Assembly (NCBI GenBank): GCA_027687465.1
Contig: JAQCQR010000006.1
Span: 65,709-129,708, forward strand
Length of the DNA stretch: 64,000 nucleotides
From: Coriobacteriaceae bacterium AF08-21
GTDB lineage: Bacteria > Actinomycetota > Coriobacteriia > Coriobacteriales > Coriobacteriaceae
Direction of reading: 5' to 3'
Notes under the pieces: generated by a model
Told to the model about the DNA's origin: nothing
Databases searched by the model: none
Seen by the model: the letters and a program-made list of their open reading frames with translations, nothing else
Program-made: the position numbers and the translations under genes
Part shown: positions 23,929-33,153 of the stretch, piece after piece
Layout: each line of letters opens with the position of its first letter
Numbering within the stretch: the first letter of the stretch is position 1

Positions 23929-25279
23929 TATGCGTGACGGACGTGCGGAGACCGGAGCTACAGAGGCGGTGCAGACGCAGGCGTTCGACGTGATCGTTAT
24001 CGGCGGCGGTCCCGCCGGTATGGCGGCCGCGCTTGCCGCGCATAAGGCCGGCGCGCAGGTGGCCATCGCGGAGCGCGAGCAGCATCTGGGCGGGATCCTC
24101 CGCCAGTGCATTCACCCCGGTTTTGGCCTTTCGCACTTTAAGCAGGAGCTCACCGGCCCCGAGTACGCGCAGCGCTTTATCGACCAGGTGCGCGCGACCG
24201 ACATTGCGCTGTTCCTGGGCAGTATGGTGCTCGGGATTGATTCGAGCGAGTCCACGGAAGACGCCACACTCCACACCGTCACGCTCATGAATCCCTCCGG
24301 TATGCTGCAGCTCACCGGACGCGCGGTCGTCCTTGCCATGGGCTGCCGCGAGCGCACCCGCAGCGAGATCAAGATTCCCGGTAGCCGTCCCGCCGGCGTA
24401 TTTACGGCCGGCTTGGCGCAGCGATACATCAATATCGAAAACCTCAAACCCGGCTCGCGCGCCGTCATTTTGGGTTCGGGCGATATCGGGCTTATCATGG
24501 CACGTCGCTGCACGCTCGAGGGGATTTCGGTCGAGGGCGTGTACGAGCTCATGCCGTACGCCAACGGCCTGCGCCGCAATGTGAAGAACTGCCTGGACGA
24601 CTTTGACATTCCGCTGCACCTGTCCACCACGGTCACGCGCGTGATCGGGCACGACCGCGTGGAGGCCGTCGAGGTAAGCCAGGTCGACGAGCGCCTGGCG
24701 CCCATTCCGGGGACCGAGCGCGTTGTTCCGTGTGACACACTGCTGCTTTCGGTGGGATTGATTCCCGAGAACGAGCTTTCGGTTGCCGCGGGCGTGGAGC
24801 TTGACCCACGCACGCGCGGCGCCGTAGTTGACCAGAGCCTCCAGACAGGCGTGCCGGGCATCTTTGCCTGTGGCAACGTGCTGCACGTGCACGACCTGGC
24901 CGACAACGTGACGACCGAGTCCGAGCGCGCCGGTGCAGCCGCGGCGGCGTACGCGCTGGTTGGCGGGGCCGAAACGAACGCGGTCGCGGACACGAGCTGC
25001 GAGCTCACGGTCTCCCCTGCCGGCATTGCGGGCTACGCGCTGCCGGGACGCATTACGGCTGTGGCGCTCACCAAGCTCAACTTCCGCGTACGCCGGCCGG
25101 TCGATACCGCTCGAGTACGCATCTTGGCCAACGGCGAAGAAGTGTTTGCGGGCAAAGTCCGCGCGTTTAAACCGAGCGTCATGGAAAGCTTCCCGCTGCC
25201 GGCTAAGGTGATTCAACGCGCACTCGACCTGGGTGCCAGCGAAATCGTCCTGTCCGTCGATCCCGTTGAGGAGGCATAG
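23915..25279 (+). CDS. FAD/NAD(P)-dependent oxidoreductase, GlpB-like partner subunit
   Basis: The 454-residue pyridine nucleotide-disulfide-type reductase has FAD motif FDVIVIGGGPAGMAAALAAH near the N-terminus, a second nucleotide-binding site (SRAVILGSGDIGLIMARR) and a late GIFACGNVLHVHDL motif. It likely passes electrons from the GlpA-like subunit to NAD or a membrane carrier. It overlaps the first gene and is followed three bases later by the DUF1667 gene, so the three form one translationally coupled complex. Confidence 0.85.
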   Translation: MATLDMRDGRAETGATEAVQTQAFDVIVIGGGPAGMAAALAAHKAGAQVAIAEREQHLGGILRQCIHPGFGLSHFKQELTGPEYAQRFIDQVRATDIALFLGSMVLGIDSSESTEDATLHTVTLMNPSGMLQLTGRAVVLAMGCRERTRSEIKIPGSRPAGVFTAGLAQRYINIENLKPGSRAVILGSGDIGLIMARRCTLEGISVEGVYELMPYANGLRRNVKNCLDDFDIPLHLSTTVTRVIGHDRVEAVEVSQVDERLAPIPGTERVVPCDTLLLSVGLIPENELSVAAGVELDPRTRGAVVDQSLQTGVPGIFACGNVLHVHDLADNVTTESERAGAAAAAYALVGGAETNAVADTSCELTVSPAGIAGYALPGRITAVALTKLNFRVRRPVDTARVRILANGEEVFAGKVRAFKPSVMESFPLPAKVIQRALDLGASEIVLSVDPVEEA

Positions 25280-25282
25280 CTC

Positions 25283-25681
25283 ATGAGTACGAATGTGACC
25301 GAGACGCTGCAGTTCAACTGCACCACCTGCCCATCCGAGTGCCTCCTGACCGTAGAGGTGGAGCACGACGCCAATGGCACCGTGGTGGAAGTGCGCTCCG
25401 TAACCGGTAACAACTGCCCGCGCGGCGATACGTTCGCACATCAGGAGCTCACCTGCCCCATGCGCGTGCTCACAACGACCGTGGCCGTCTCCGGCGGCGA
25501 CGAAGCCCTACTCCCCGTCCGCACGGCCGAAGCCATCCCGCTAGAACTCCACGCCCAAGCCATGAACCTCATCCGAGGCCTAGTCGTCAACGCCCCCATC
25601 CGCATGGGCGACGTCGTGCTGGAAGATCTTCTCGACACCAACATTGACCTAGTCGCCAGTATGGACATCGACCCAGCCTAA
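25283..25681 (+). CDS. DUF1667 protein, third subunit of the glp-like operon
   Basis: The 132-residue protein has Cys pairs in FNCTTCPSECLL and NNCPRGDTF, a C-terminal PIRMGDVVLEDLLDTNIDLV segment, and no membrane helix. DUF1667 proteins regularly follow the GlpA/GlpB-like pair in anaerobes and probably bind a metal or iron-sulfur centre, acting in electron transfer. ATG at 25283 after GAGGAG. No terminator with a long T-run is obvious downstream. Confidence 0.85.
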   Translation: MSTNVTETLQFNCTTCPSECLLTVEVEHDANGTVVEVRSVTGNNCPRGDTFAHQELTCPMRVLTTTVAVSGGDEALLPVRTAEAIPLELHAQAMNLIRGLVVNAPIRMGDVVLEDLLDTNIDLVASMDIDPA

Positions 25682-25809
25682 GAAGCAAATTTGGGACGGG
25701 CTCTTTTAGCTGCTTTTGCAAGGAGTGTCCCGAAGTGCCGGCATAAAAGGAACGTCCCTATGTGCCGGGCTTGGGATACCATGGTGGCAGCCTAGCGAAA
25801 GGATGTTTC

Positions 25810-26898
25810 ATGGCACATGTCGATGACCAGCGCGTGGCGCGCGTGCTCGATGCGCTCGAGGCTCAGCACCCCGGCGCACAGCTGCTCGTAAACGACCCGT
25901 GGTCAATCTATTACCTGACCGGCTTTTATGCCGATATGTTCGAGCGTTTTTGCGGCGTGCTACTCGTGCGCAATGCCGAGCCAGTGATCTTGGTCAACGC
26001 CCTGCACCAGCTGCCAGAGTATGACAATGCCCGCGTTGCCTATCACACCGATACCGACGTCGTGACCGACGCCATCACTCGCGAGATCGATCCGACCAAA
26101 CCGCTCGGCATCGACACCGTCATGCGCTCCGGCTTTTTGATGCCGCTCATGGAGCGCCACGCCGCCAGCGAGTTTTTCCTGGGTGACTTTGCCGTCACCG
26201 CCGCACGCACCTACAAAGACGCTACCGAGCAGGAGCTTATGCGCGCGTCCTCGGCCGCCAACGACGCCGTGATGGCCGACGCCATCAAGCTCGTCCATGA
26301 AGGCGTGACGGAGCGCGAAATTGCCGATCAGATGCTCGGTCTGTACCGCAAGCACGGCTGCGAGGGCTTTAGCTTTCCGCCCATCGTGAGCTTTGGCGCC
26401 AACGCCGGCGACCCGCATCACGAACCCGACGACACCGTGCTCAAGCGCGGCGACGTGGTGCTGTTCGACATTGGCGGACGCCGCTGCAACTATTGCTCGG
26501 ACATGACGCGCACGTTCTTTTGGGGCGAGCCGGACGAGGAAACCGCACGCATCTACGATATCGTGCGCCGCGCCAACGAGACCGCCGAGGCGCTCATCGC
26601 ACCGGGCGTGCGCATGTGCGACCTGGACCGTGCCGCGCGCGACGTGATTGAGGACGCGGGCTACGGCGAATACTTTACGCATCGCCTGGGTCACTCGATC
26701 GGCCTGCAGGACCACGAGCCGGGCGACGTCTCGCTCGTCAACGAGCAGGTCGTAGAGCCGGGCATGACGTTCTCCATCGAACCGGGCATCTACCTCCCCG
26801 ACCGCACCGGCGTCCGCATCGAGGACCTGGCCCTGGTGACCGAGAACGGCGTCGAGATTCTCAACGCCTACCCCCACGACCCAGTCCGCTTAGACTAG
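25810..26898 (+). CDS. M24 family Xaa-Pro peptidase
   Basis: The 362-residue protein starts at the ATG 25810-25812 with AAAGGA upstream (the frame opens earlier without a ribosome site). It has a creatinase-type N-terminal domain (NDPWSIYYLTGFYADMFE) and a pita-bread catalytic domain with all five metal ligands: Asp and Asp in DIGGRRCNYCSDMTRTFFWG, His in HRLGHSIGLQDHEPG, Glu in FSIEPGIYLP and Glu in VRIEDLALVTENG. It cleaves amino-terminal residues before proline in cytosolic peptides. It stands alone between intergenic hairpins. Confidence 0.92.
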   Translation: MAHVDDQRVARVLDALEAQHPGAQLLVNDPWSIYYLTGFYADMFERFCGVLLVRNAEPVILVNALHQLPEYDNARVAYHTDTDVVTDAITREIDPTKPLGIDTVMRSGFLMPLMERHAASEFFLGDFAVTAARTYKDATEQELMRASSAANDAVMADAIKLVHEGVTEREIADQMLGLYRKHGCEGFSFPPIVSFGANAGDPHHEPDDTVLKRGDVVLFDIGGRRCNYCSDMTRTFFWGEPDEETARIYDIVRRANETAEALIAPGVRMCDLDRAARDVIEDAGYGEYFTHRLGHSIGLQDHEPGDVSLVNEQVVEPGMTFSIEPGIYLPDRTGVRIEDLALVTENGVEILNAYPHDPVRLD

Positions 26899-26903
26899 GC
26901 AAT

Positions 26904-26930
26904 GCGGCAAAGGGGCTGTCCCTTTGCCGC
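26904..26930. terminator. Hairpin after the peptidase gene
   Basis: A perfect 10-bp stem (26904-26913 with 26921-26930, arm GCGGCAAAGG) has a 7-base loop and begins five bases after the peptidase stop. It belongs to a group of intergenic hairpins here with AAAGGG/CCCTTT cores. The T-run is poor. Confidence 0.6.
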
Positions 26931-26943
26931 ATCACATGAATGC

Positions 26944-27105
26944 CGCCACAAAAACGGCCTATCTACTACGTTTAGCCCGCGTGGGTCGACCATACCCGTG
27001 TTTTCGCAAAACTGGCAAGCCCTTTACCTGCGGTTTTGATTTCGCAATTCTCGGTATGGTCGAGGGTTACCGGTCAAACGTAGTAAATAGGCCCATTTCG
27101 TGGCG
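26944..27105. repeat. MITE-like 160-bp imperfect palindrome
   Basis: The left arm GGCCTATCTACTACGTTT (26956-26973) matches the inverted right arm at 27076-27093 in 17 of 18 positions. Pairing extends outward (GCCAC with GTGGC) and resumes inward (TCGACCATACC at 26986-26996 with its complement at 27053-27063). No coding capacity is seen. It may be a non-autonomous mobile element or a long structured intergenic repeat. Confidence 0.6.
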
Positions 27106-27166
27106 AGCAAGTCAACTCGAGGCGCAGGGCAGCCAAAAAAGCCCCGTCCCAAATTGACTGCTTTTG

Positions 27167-27233
27167 AGTTGCGGTGATATACGGACCGTTTGAGGCTTCT
27201 GGCTTGTAAAACAGTCCGTATTTCACCGCAACT
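27167..27233. repeat. Intergenic palindrome, copy 1 of a two-copy family
   Basis: Arms of 25 bases (27167-27191 and 27209-27233) with a few mismatches enclose a 17-base loop. The core GTTGCGGTGAAATA plus GGACTGTTT recurs in the element at 62711-62779, which has the same loop length but a different loop sequence. It lies after the folC stop on the minus strand, where it may terminate transcription. Confidence 0.8.
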
Positions 27234-27247
27234 GATGAGGGGATGGG

Positions 27248-28606
27248 TTAACGGAGCAGCCCCGCTACTTCGCCGGCTAGGGTGATGGTACCGGCTGCTA
27301 CGAAAGGCTCGCCCGCGGCATCGAAAGCCGCGAGGGCCTCGGATACGCTGGGGTACACGCCCGCGAGCTTGTCGGCGTCCACCAGGGAGGCAAGCTCCTG
27401 TGCGGGCAAGGCGCGATCGGAATCGGTCTGGGTTACGACCACGCGGGGGAACGCCGGAACCAGAACGTCAACGATACCCGCCACGTCCTTATCGGCCAGC
27501 GCGGCGCACAGCAGCGTGGGGCGATTCTCTACGCACGAATCGATCTCGTCCAGTGCGCTCACAAAGTTCTCGCAGCTCTGAGGGTTATGACAGGCGTCGA
27601 TCAGCTTGAGCGGATTGGTTCCCAGCACATCAAAGCGACCCGGCGTGGGGCAGCCCATAAGCGACGCATCGAGCTTGTCATGATCGAGCTCGCGACCCAG
27701 ATACCCCTCGCACAGCATAATCGCGCACGCGGCATTCTGCGGCTGATACGCCGGCTTGACCATGCTAGACGTATAGATCGCACGCGGCGTGGTGCAGCTA
27801 AACTCAACCGTGTCGCCCACATGTGCCGGCACCTTGGTCGTGGCATGGTTCACCACCAGCGGCACTATGCCGCACTCGCGACAACGTGCATCCATCACGC
27901 GCTGAACGCTCGCCTCGTGCGTACCCTCGCCCAAAACAACCAGGCGTCCAGGCTTAATAACCACAGCCTTCTCCCCCGCAATGGCCTCGAGCGTATCGCC
28001 CAAAATGCGTGTGTGATCGAGCCCAATGCCCGTAATGGCAACGGCGACGGGATCGGTCGCACTCGTGGCGTCCCAGCGTCCGCCCATGCCGACCTCGAGC
28101 ACGGCAACATCCACCGCGGCCTCGGCAAACACGACAAGTGCGGCAGCCGTCAGCAGGTCAAACGGCGTAATGGAATAGGCTCGCTCCCCCGCCGCCACAC
28201 GACGGGCATTCACGCGATGTCCCGCCTCAACAGCAGCAGAAACACCACGGGCAAAGGCCTCATCGCTCACGACGCGTCCATCGACCTCCATACGCTCGGG
28301 ATAGCGCACCAGCTGCGGCGACGTATACAGCGCGGTCTTGAGTCCCTCGCCGCGAAGGATGGCAGCCGAAAATCGCGTGGTCGAAGTCTTGCCATTGGTA
28401 CCGGCAACCTGAATGCAATCAAAGTACTCGTCCGGACGCCCCAACTCATCGAGCATATCGACAACCGTCTCGAGCAGCGGCCCAGCATCCCCAGAAATCC
28501 GCCCTGTATCAGCAGCTAGCCCCACAGCCTCATCAAACGAAAGCAAATCAAACTCAAAAGGAACGGTATACAAGCCGGAACGCTTAGGCATTTTTAGAAC
28601 CGCCAT
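27248..28606 (-). CDS. folC: Folylpolyglutamate synthase / dihydrofolate synthase
   Basis: The 452-residue Mur-ligase-fold protein has QVAGTNGKTSTTRFSAAIL (P-loop), YTSPQLVRYPERMEVDG, VAVLEVGMGGRWDATSA and ITGIGLDHTRILGDTLE, and the C-terminal domain motif LIDACHNPQSCENF. It adds glutamate to folates using ATP. Two starts are possible (ATG at 28606 or the ATG at 28591). It is downstream of valS in the same direction, separated by a structured element at 28648-28747. Confidence 0.92.
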   Translation of the reverse strand: MAVLKMPKRSGLYTVPFEFDLLSFDEAVGLAADTGRISGDAGPLLETVVDMLDELGRPDEYFDCIQVAGTNGKTSTTRFSAAILRGEGLKTALYTSPQLVRYPERMEVDGRVVSDEAFARGVSAAVEAGHRVNARRVAAGERAYSITPFDLLTAAALVVFAEAAVDVAVLEVGMGGRWDATSATDPVAVAITGIGLDHTRILGDTLEAIAGEKAVVIKPGRLVVLGEGTHEASVQRVMDARCRECGIVPLVVNHATTKVPAHVGDTVEFSCTTPRAIYTSSMVKPAYQPQNAACAIMLCEGYLGRELDHDKLDASLMGCPTPGRFDVLGTNPLKLIDACHNPQSCENFVSALDEIDSCVENRPTLLCAALADKDVAGIVDVLVPAFPRVVVTQTDSDRALPAQELASLVDADKLAGVYPSVSEALAAFDAAGEPFVAAGTITLAGEVAGLLR

Positions 28607-28647
28607 TCATAGAAAAATAAAACAGTATAGGTTGAGGATAGTCAGCG

Positions 28648-28747
28648 AAAACGCCTCTGATGAGCCAAGGTGCCGTGAAACAAGGGCGCATAGGGCTTAT
28701 GCCCATGCGCCCGAAGTTGAACGGCAGATTGGCCATCAGAGGCGTTT
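28648..28747 (+). ncRNA. Structured element, copy C of a three-copy family
   Basis: A nearly continuous hairpin runs from AAAACGCCTCTGATG (28648-28662) to CATCAGAGGCGTTT (28734-28747). Its inner stems are GCCAA/TTGGC, TGCCGT/ACGGCA and GGGCGCAT/ATGCGCCC. Unpaired positions GG opposite GA, GAAACAAGG and GTTGA match the corresponding loops of the copies at 51470-51576 and 52775-52875, while the stems differ and still pair. Transcription and strand are unproven. It lies between valS and folC. Confidence 0.6.
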
Positions 28748-28762
28748 GCAGCGTCGAGTCAG

Positions 28763-28784
28763 CCGCCGTTTGTTAGAACGGCGG
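28763..28784 (-). terminator. GC-rich hairpin downstream of valS
   Basis: A perfect 8-bp stem (28763-28770 with 28777-28784, arm CCGCCGTT) with a 6-base loop lies 54 bases after the valS stop. No T-run follows on the minus strand, so termination would be inefficient, allowing readthrough into folC. Confidence 0.4.
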
Positions 28785-28837
28785 AATAGGTGTCCGCAGC
28801 GGAGAGCAAAGCATCGGGACGCGCCCCCGAGTAAACC

Positions 28838-31534
28838 TTACGAGAAGTCAGCAACCTGAGCAGTCAGCGCCGCCAGGATCTCCTTGAGCTCAGCTGCACG
28901 GTCCCTCTTCTTCTGGACCACCGCAGGCGCGGCCTTGGCCACAAAGCCCTCGTTGGCAAGGGTCTTCTCGCAGCCAGCGAGTTCCTTCTGCGCCGCGGCA
29001 ATCTCCTTCTCCAGGCGTGCCTTCTCGGCCGAAAGATCAACCTTGCCCTCGAGCACCACAAAGACCTCAACGCCGCTGTCGACCACGGCGATGCTCGCAG
29101 CCGGCTTCTCGACGTCGGTACCCATGACCAGCGAAGCCGTGTTGGCCAGCGGCTCGATGGTCGAGCGCAGGCTCTCAAGCTTCTCGACGTCCTCGGCGCC
29201 GGCACGCACGACCACGTCGAGCTCGGCCTTGGGGCTCAAACGATAGCGCGAACGCGTGGCGCGGGCGGAGGAAACGACGGTACGGCACAGCTCAAACGCG
29301 CGCTCGGCAGGCTCGTCGACGTACTTGGCGTAGTCGGCGGGCTCGGGCCACTTGGCGATCATGAGCGCCTCGGCGCGGTTCACGTTGCCCTCGGCGTCCA
29401 GGTCGAGCACGCTCGCCGGCATGTTGTCCCAGATCTCCTCGGTAACAAACGGCATGAGCGGGTGCATCAGGCGAATGGAGGTGTCGAGCACAAAGATCAG
29501 GTTGCGCTGCGCCTGCAGACGACCCTCGCCCTTCAGGCGGGCCTTGGTGACCTCGACGTACCAGTCGCAGACCTCGTTCCAGAAGAACTGCTGCACGCCG
29601 CGGGCCATGTCGCCAAAGGTGTAGTTCTCGATGCCCTCGGTGACCATCTTCACGGCCTTGGCCAGGCGGCTGAACATCCAGGCGTCGGCCGGCGTCTCCA
29701 CGACGGGCTCGCCGGGCGTATAGCCCTCCATGTTCATGAGCAGGAAGCGGCTGGCGTTCCAGATCTTGGTCACAAACGACTTGGCCTGGTCGGTGCGCGG
29801 ACTGTCGATGAGCTTCTTGGTCTTCTTATCGATGTTCGCGTCAAACTTGACGTCCTGGTTGTTGGTGCACAGCGTCAGCAGGTTGTAACGCATGGCGTCG
29901 GCACCGTACATGCCAATGAGGTCCATGGGGTCAACGCCGTTACCCTTGGACTTGGACATGCGGCTGCCGTCCTTGGCCAGGATCGTCGGGTAGATGACGA
30001 CGTCCTTAAACGGCACCTCGTCCAGGAAGTACAGCGAGCTCATGACCATGCGGGCGACCCACAGCGCGATGATGTCGCGCGCGGTGACGAGCGCCGTCGT
30101 GGGGTGATGGCCCTCGAGCAGCTCCGGCTTTTGCGGCCAGCCCTGCGTGGCGAAGGTCCACAGCTGCGAGCTGAACCAGGTGTCCAGCACGTTCTCGTCC
30201 TGATGCACGTGATGGCCGCCGCACTTGGGGCACACGTCGGTGTCCTCGGTCAGGGCGTCCTCCCAGCCGCAGTCCTCGCAGTAGAACACGGGGATGCGGT
30301 GACCCCACCACAGCTGGCGGCTGATGCACCAGTCCTTGAGGTTCTCCATCCAGGTGGTGTAGGTCTGCGTCCAGCGCGCGGGGTGGAAGGTGACCATGCC
30401 GGAGTTGACGGCGTCGAGCGCCGGCCCCTTGAGCTTGTCGACGGCCACAAACCACTGCTCGGACAGCCACGGCTCCAGTGCGGAGTCGCAACGGTAGCAG
30501 TGCATGACGGAGTGGTCGAGCTCTTCAACGTGATCGAGCAGGTCGTGCTCCTCGAACCACTCAATGACGGCCTCGCGGCACTCGTCGCGGTTCATGCCGG
30601 TAAACTCGCCGTAGCCCTCGACGACCACCGCGTGCTCGTCGAAGATGTTGATCTGCGGCAGGTCGTGAGCCTGACCCATGGCGTAGTCGTTGGGGTCGTG
30701 GGCCGGAGTAACCTTAACGAAGCCGGAACCGAAGTTGGCGTCGACATGCCAATCCTCAAAGATGGGGATCTCACGGTCGACGATGGGAAGCTTGACGGTC
30801 TTGCCCACGAAGGCGGCCTTCTCGGGGTCCTTCGGGGAAACGGCGACGCCCGTGTCGCCGAGCATGGTCTCGGGGCGCGTGGTGGCGACGACGATGTAGT
30901 CCTGGCCGTTGACCGGCTCGGTCAGCGGGTAGCGCAGGTGCCACAGGTGGCCCTTCTCGTCCTTGTACTCGGCCTCGTCGTCCGAGATGGCGGTGGTGCA
31001 GTTGGGGCACCAGTTGACGATACGCTTGCCACGGTAGATCAGGCCGTCGTGGTACCAGTCGCAGAAGACCTTACGCACGGCCTGGGCGTAATCCTCGTCC
31101 ATGGTGAAGCGCTCGTTGTCGAAGTCGACGGAGCAGCCCATGCGCTTGATCTGCTCAACGATGATTCCGCCGTACTCGTGGGTCCAGTCCCAACAGGCGT
31201 CGACAAACTTGTCGCGACCGATCTCCAGGCGGCTGATGCCCTCGCTCTTGAGCTTCTTGTCGACCTTGGTCTGCGTGGCGATACCGGCGTGATCGGTGCC
31301 CAACACCCAGCGCGTGGACTTGCCGCGCATGCGAGCCATACGGACGATGGCGTCCTGGATGGAGTCGTCGGTAGCGTGACCCATGTGGAGCTTGCCGGTC
31401 ACGTTGGGAGGCGGAATGGTGACGGTGCAATCGCCCACGCCCTCACGGCGCTTGTAGTAGCCGCCGTCGAGCCACTTCTGCAGGATCGCCGGCTCGTTGG
31501 TCGACGGATCGTAGTTCTTGGGCATTTCTTCCAT
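28838..31534 (-). CDS. valS: Valine-tRNA ligase
   Basis: The 898-residue class I synthetase has the HIGH box as KLHMGHATDDS and the KMSKS box as DGSRMSKSKGNGVDPMD. The editing domain contains VVATTRPETMLGDTGVAV. The C-terminus is a coiled coil (VDLSAEKARLEKEIAAAQKE...) usual for ValRS. It charges tRNA-Val. Start ATG at 31534 with AGGGAGAG upstream, inside a leader with a strong hairpin. It is part of the conserved tig-clpP-clpX-valS-folC block. The long reverse-strand frames here are shadows. Confidence 0.96.
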   Translation of the reverse strand: MEEMPKNYDPSTNEPAILQKWLDGGYYKRREGVGDCTVTIPPPNVTGKLHMGHATDDSIQDAIVRMARMRGKSTRWVLGTDHAGIATQTKVDKKLKSEGISRLEIGRDKFVDACWDWTHEYGGIIVEQIKRMGCSVDFDNERFTMDEDYAQAVRKVFCDWYHDGLIYRGKRIVNWCPNCTTAISDDEAEYKDEKGHLWHLRYPLTEPVNGQDYIVVATTRPETMLGDTGVAVSPKDPEKAAFVGKTVKLPIVDREIPIFEDWHVDANFGSGFVKVTPAHDPNDYAMGQAHDLPQINIFDEHAVVVEGYGEFTGMNRDECREAVIEWFEEHDLLDHVEELDHSVMHCYRCDSALEPWLSEQWFVAVDKLKGPALDAVNSGMVTFHPARWTQTYTTWMENLKDWCISRQLWWGHRIPVFYCEDCGWEDALTEDTDVCPKCGGHHVHQDENVLDTWFSSQLWTFATQGWPQKPELLEGHHPTTALVTARDIIALWVARMVMSSLYFLDEVPFKDVVIYPTILAKDGSRMSKSKGNGVDPMDLIGMYGADAMRYNLLTLCTNNQDVKFDANIDKKTKKLIDSPRTDQAKSFVTKIWNASRFLLMNMEGYTPGEPVVETPADAWMFSRLAKAVKMVTEGIENYTFGDMARGVQQFFWNEVCDWYVEVTKARLKGEGRLQAQRNLIFVLDTSIRLMHPLMPFVTEEIWDNMPASVLDLDAEGNVNRAEALMIAKWPEPADYAKYVDEPAERAFELCRTVVSSARATRSRYRLSPKAELDVVVRAGAEDVEKLESLRSTIEPLANTASLVMGTDVEKPAASIAVVDSGVEVFVVLEGKVDLSAEKARLEKEIAAAQKELAGCEKTLANEGFVAKAAPAVVQKKRDRAAELKEILAALTAQVADFS

Positions 31535-31554
31535 ATATCTCTCCCTTGCCCGTC

Positions 31555-31594
31555 GGGGAGGAATGTAGGCCCGCTAGGGTCTGCATTCCTCCCC
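31555..31594 (-). promoter_or_regulatory. Leader hairpin of valS
   Basis: A perfect 11-bp stem (31555-31565 with 31584-31594, arm GGGGAGGAATG) lies immediately before the valS ribosome site and encloses an 18-base partly complementary loop. It has no T-run, so it looks like an RNA stability or translation control element rather than a terminator. Confidence 0.5.
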
Positions 31595-31688
31595 TTAGGT
31601 ATCGATTACTTCAGTCTGATATGACTTCGCTGAGGCTTAAACAAACACACAGAATAACACAGGTAGTTGGGTGTTTTGCGTATATATA

Positions 31689-31724
31689 AAATAGCCTCCG
31701 ACCGCGGATGGTCGGAGGCTATTT
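31689..31724 (-). terminator. Terminator of clpX
   Basis: A 14-bp perfect stem (31689-31702 with 31711-31724, arm AAATAGCCTCCGAC) has an 8-base loop and a T-rich minus-strand tail (TTTTATATATA). It lies just after the clpX stop and upstream of the valS promoter region. Confidence 0.9.
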
Positions 31725-31745
31725 GCAAGCACGTTTTTGGCAGGT

Positions 31746-33152
31746 TTACCCGTAAATGCGTTGGGGCTGTTCTTCGCCCTTAACCGCCGCTTCGGTCACG
31801 ATGACCTTGGCGACACCCTCCTCGCTGGGGAGGTCGAACATCGTCTGCTGAAGCACGTCCTCGCAGATGGAACGCAGGCCGCGGGCGCCGGTCTTGCGGG
31901 CGAGCGCCATACGGGCGATCTCGTGAAGGGCCGCGGCCTCAAACTCAAGCTCAACGTCCTCGAGCTGGAACATCTTGCGGTACTGGCGCACCACGGCGTT
32001 CTTGGGCTCGGTCAGGATCGACACCAGATCGTCCTCGTCGAGCGCCTGCGTCTGGGTGACGACGGGCGTACGGCCCACGAACTCGGGGATCATGCCAAAG
32101 GCGTTGAGGTCCTGCGGGAGCACCTGACGCAGCAGGTCGTTCTCGTCGACCGAGGTGGGGCCGGCGATCTCGGAGTTAAAGCCCACGCCCTTGTTGCCCA
32201 CGCGATCGGCGATGATCTTGTCCAGACCCACAAAGGCACCGCCGCAGATGAACAGGATGTTGGTCGTGTCGATCTGAAGCAGTTCCTGCTGGGGATGCTT
32301 ACGGCCACCGGTGGGCGGAACGCTTGCCACCGTGCCCTCAAGAATCTTAAGCAGCGCCTGCTGAACACCCTCGCCCGAAACATCGCGGGTAATGGAGAGG
32401 TTCTCAGCCTTGCGGGCAATCTTGTCGATCTCGTCAACGTAGATGATGCCAACCTGTGCGCGCTCAATGTCGCCATCGGCAGCATTAATGAGCTTGAGTA
32501 GGATGTTCTCCACGTCCTCGCCCACATAGCCGGCCTCGGTGAGCGCGGTGGCATCGGCGATAGCAAACGGCACCTCAAGAATGCGCGCGAGCGTCTGGGC
32601 CAGCAGGGTCTTGCCGGTACCGGTGGGACCGAGCAGCAGGATGTTGGACTTGGCGAGCTCTACCTCGTCCATATCGTCATCGAACTGCGAGCCCATGTCG
32701 TCATCAAAGGCAGACACCGCAGCGCCGCCCTCAATCACGCGGCGATAGTGGTTGTACACGGCCACCGACATGGCGCGCTTGGCGTCCTCCTGACCCATAA
32801 CATAGGCCGAAAGCTCGTCATAGATCTCGTGCGGCGTCGGCACGTGCGTGATGACCTGGCGATCGTCCTCGAGCTCAAAACCCTCGGTCTCGGGGTCCGC
32901 GGCGGGCTGGGATGCAGCCTGGCCGTGGTCGTTGAGGAAGCCCGGCAGCTTGCCGTTGCGGGCAGCGTCCATAAAGTCCGAAGCCAGCGACTCCTCAAGG
33001 ATCTCGGAACAGGCGGCGACGCACTCGTCACAGATAAAGATGTTGGTCGGGCCCTTTACGAGGCGACGGACCTGGCCCTGCTCTTTTCCGCAGAAGGAGC
33101 AGCGGATGGGATTGCCGTTCTCGTCAAAGTTGTCCTGCATGTTTCCTGCCAT
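31746..33152 (-). CDS. clpX: ATP-dependent Clp protease ATP-binding subunit ClpX
   Basis: The 468-residue protein starts at the ATG 33150-33152 (MAGNMQDNF), just after the clpP TAG. An earlier ATG inside clpP is less likely. The N-terminal zinc-binding domain has [11 protein letters not shown] and [10 protein letters not shown]. The AAA+ core has Walker [13 protein letters not shown], Walker [12 protein letters not shown], the pore loop ([12 protein letters not shown]) and sensor regions. It unfolds substrates and feeds them to ClpP, whose gene it follows. It ends at a strong terminator. Confidence 0.96.
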   Translation of the reverse strand: MAGNMQDNFDENGNPIRCSFCGKEQGQVRRLVKGPTNIFICDECVAACSEILEESLASDFMDAARNGKLPGFLNDHGQAASQPAADPETEGFELEDDRQVITHVPTPHEIYDELSAYVMGQEDAKRAMSVAVYNHYRRVIEGGAAVSAFDDDMGSQFDDDMDEVELAKSNILLLGPTGTGKTLLAQTLARILEVPFAIADATALTEAGYVGEDVENILLKLINAADGDIERAQVGIIYVDEIDKIARKAENLSITRDVSGEGVQQALLKILEGTVASVPPTGGRKHPQQELLQIDTTNILFICGGAFVGLDKIIADRVGNKGVGFNSEIAGPTSVDENDLLRQVLPQDLNAFGMIPEFVGRTPVVTQTQALDEDDLVSILTEPKNAVVRQYRKMFQLEDVELEFEAAALHEIARMALARKTGARGLRSICEDVLQQTMFDLPSEEGVAKVIVTEAAVKGEEQPQRIYG

Positions 33153-33153
33153 C

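Noticed and set aside
29462..31624. 720-codon plus-strand open frame
   Set aside because: Shadow of valS, with no ribosome site or recognisable domain.
31535..31740. T-box riboswitch ahead of valS
   Set aside because: The leader is too short and has no T-box sequence or specifier loop. The larger hairpin is the clpX terminator.
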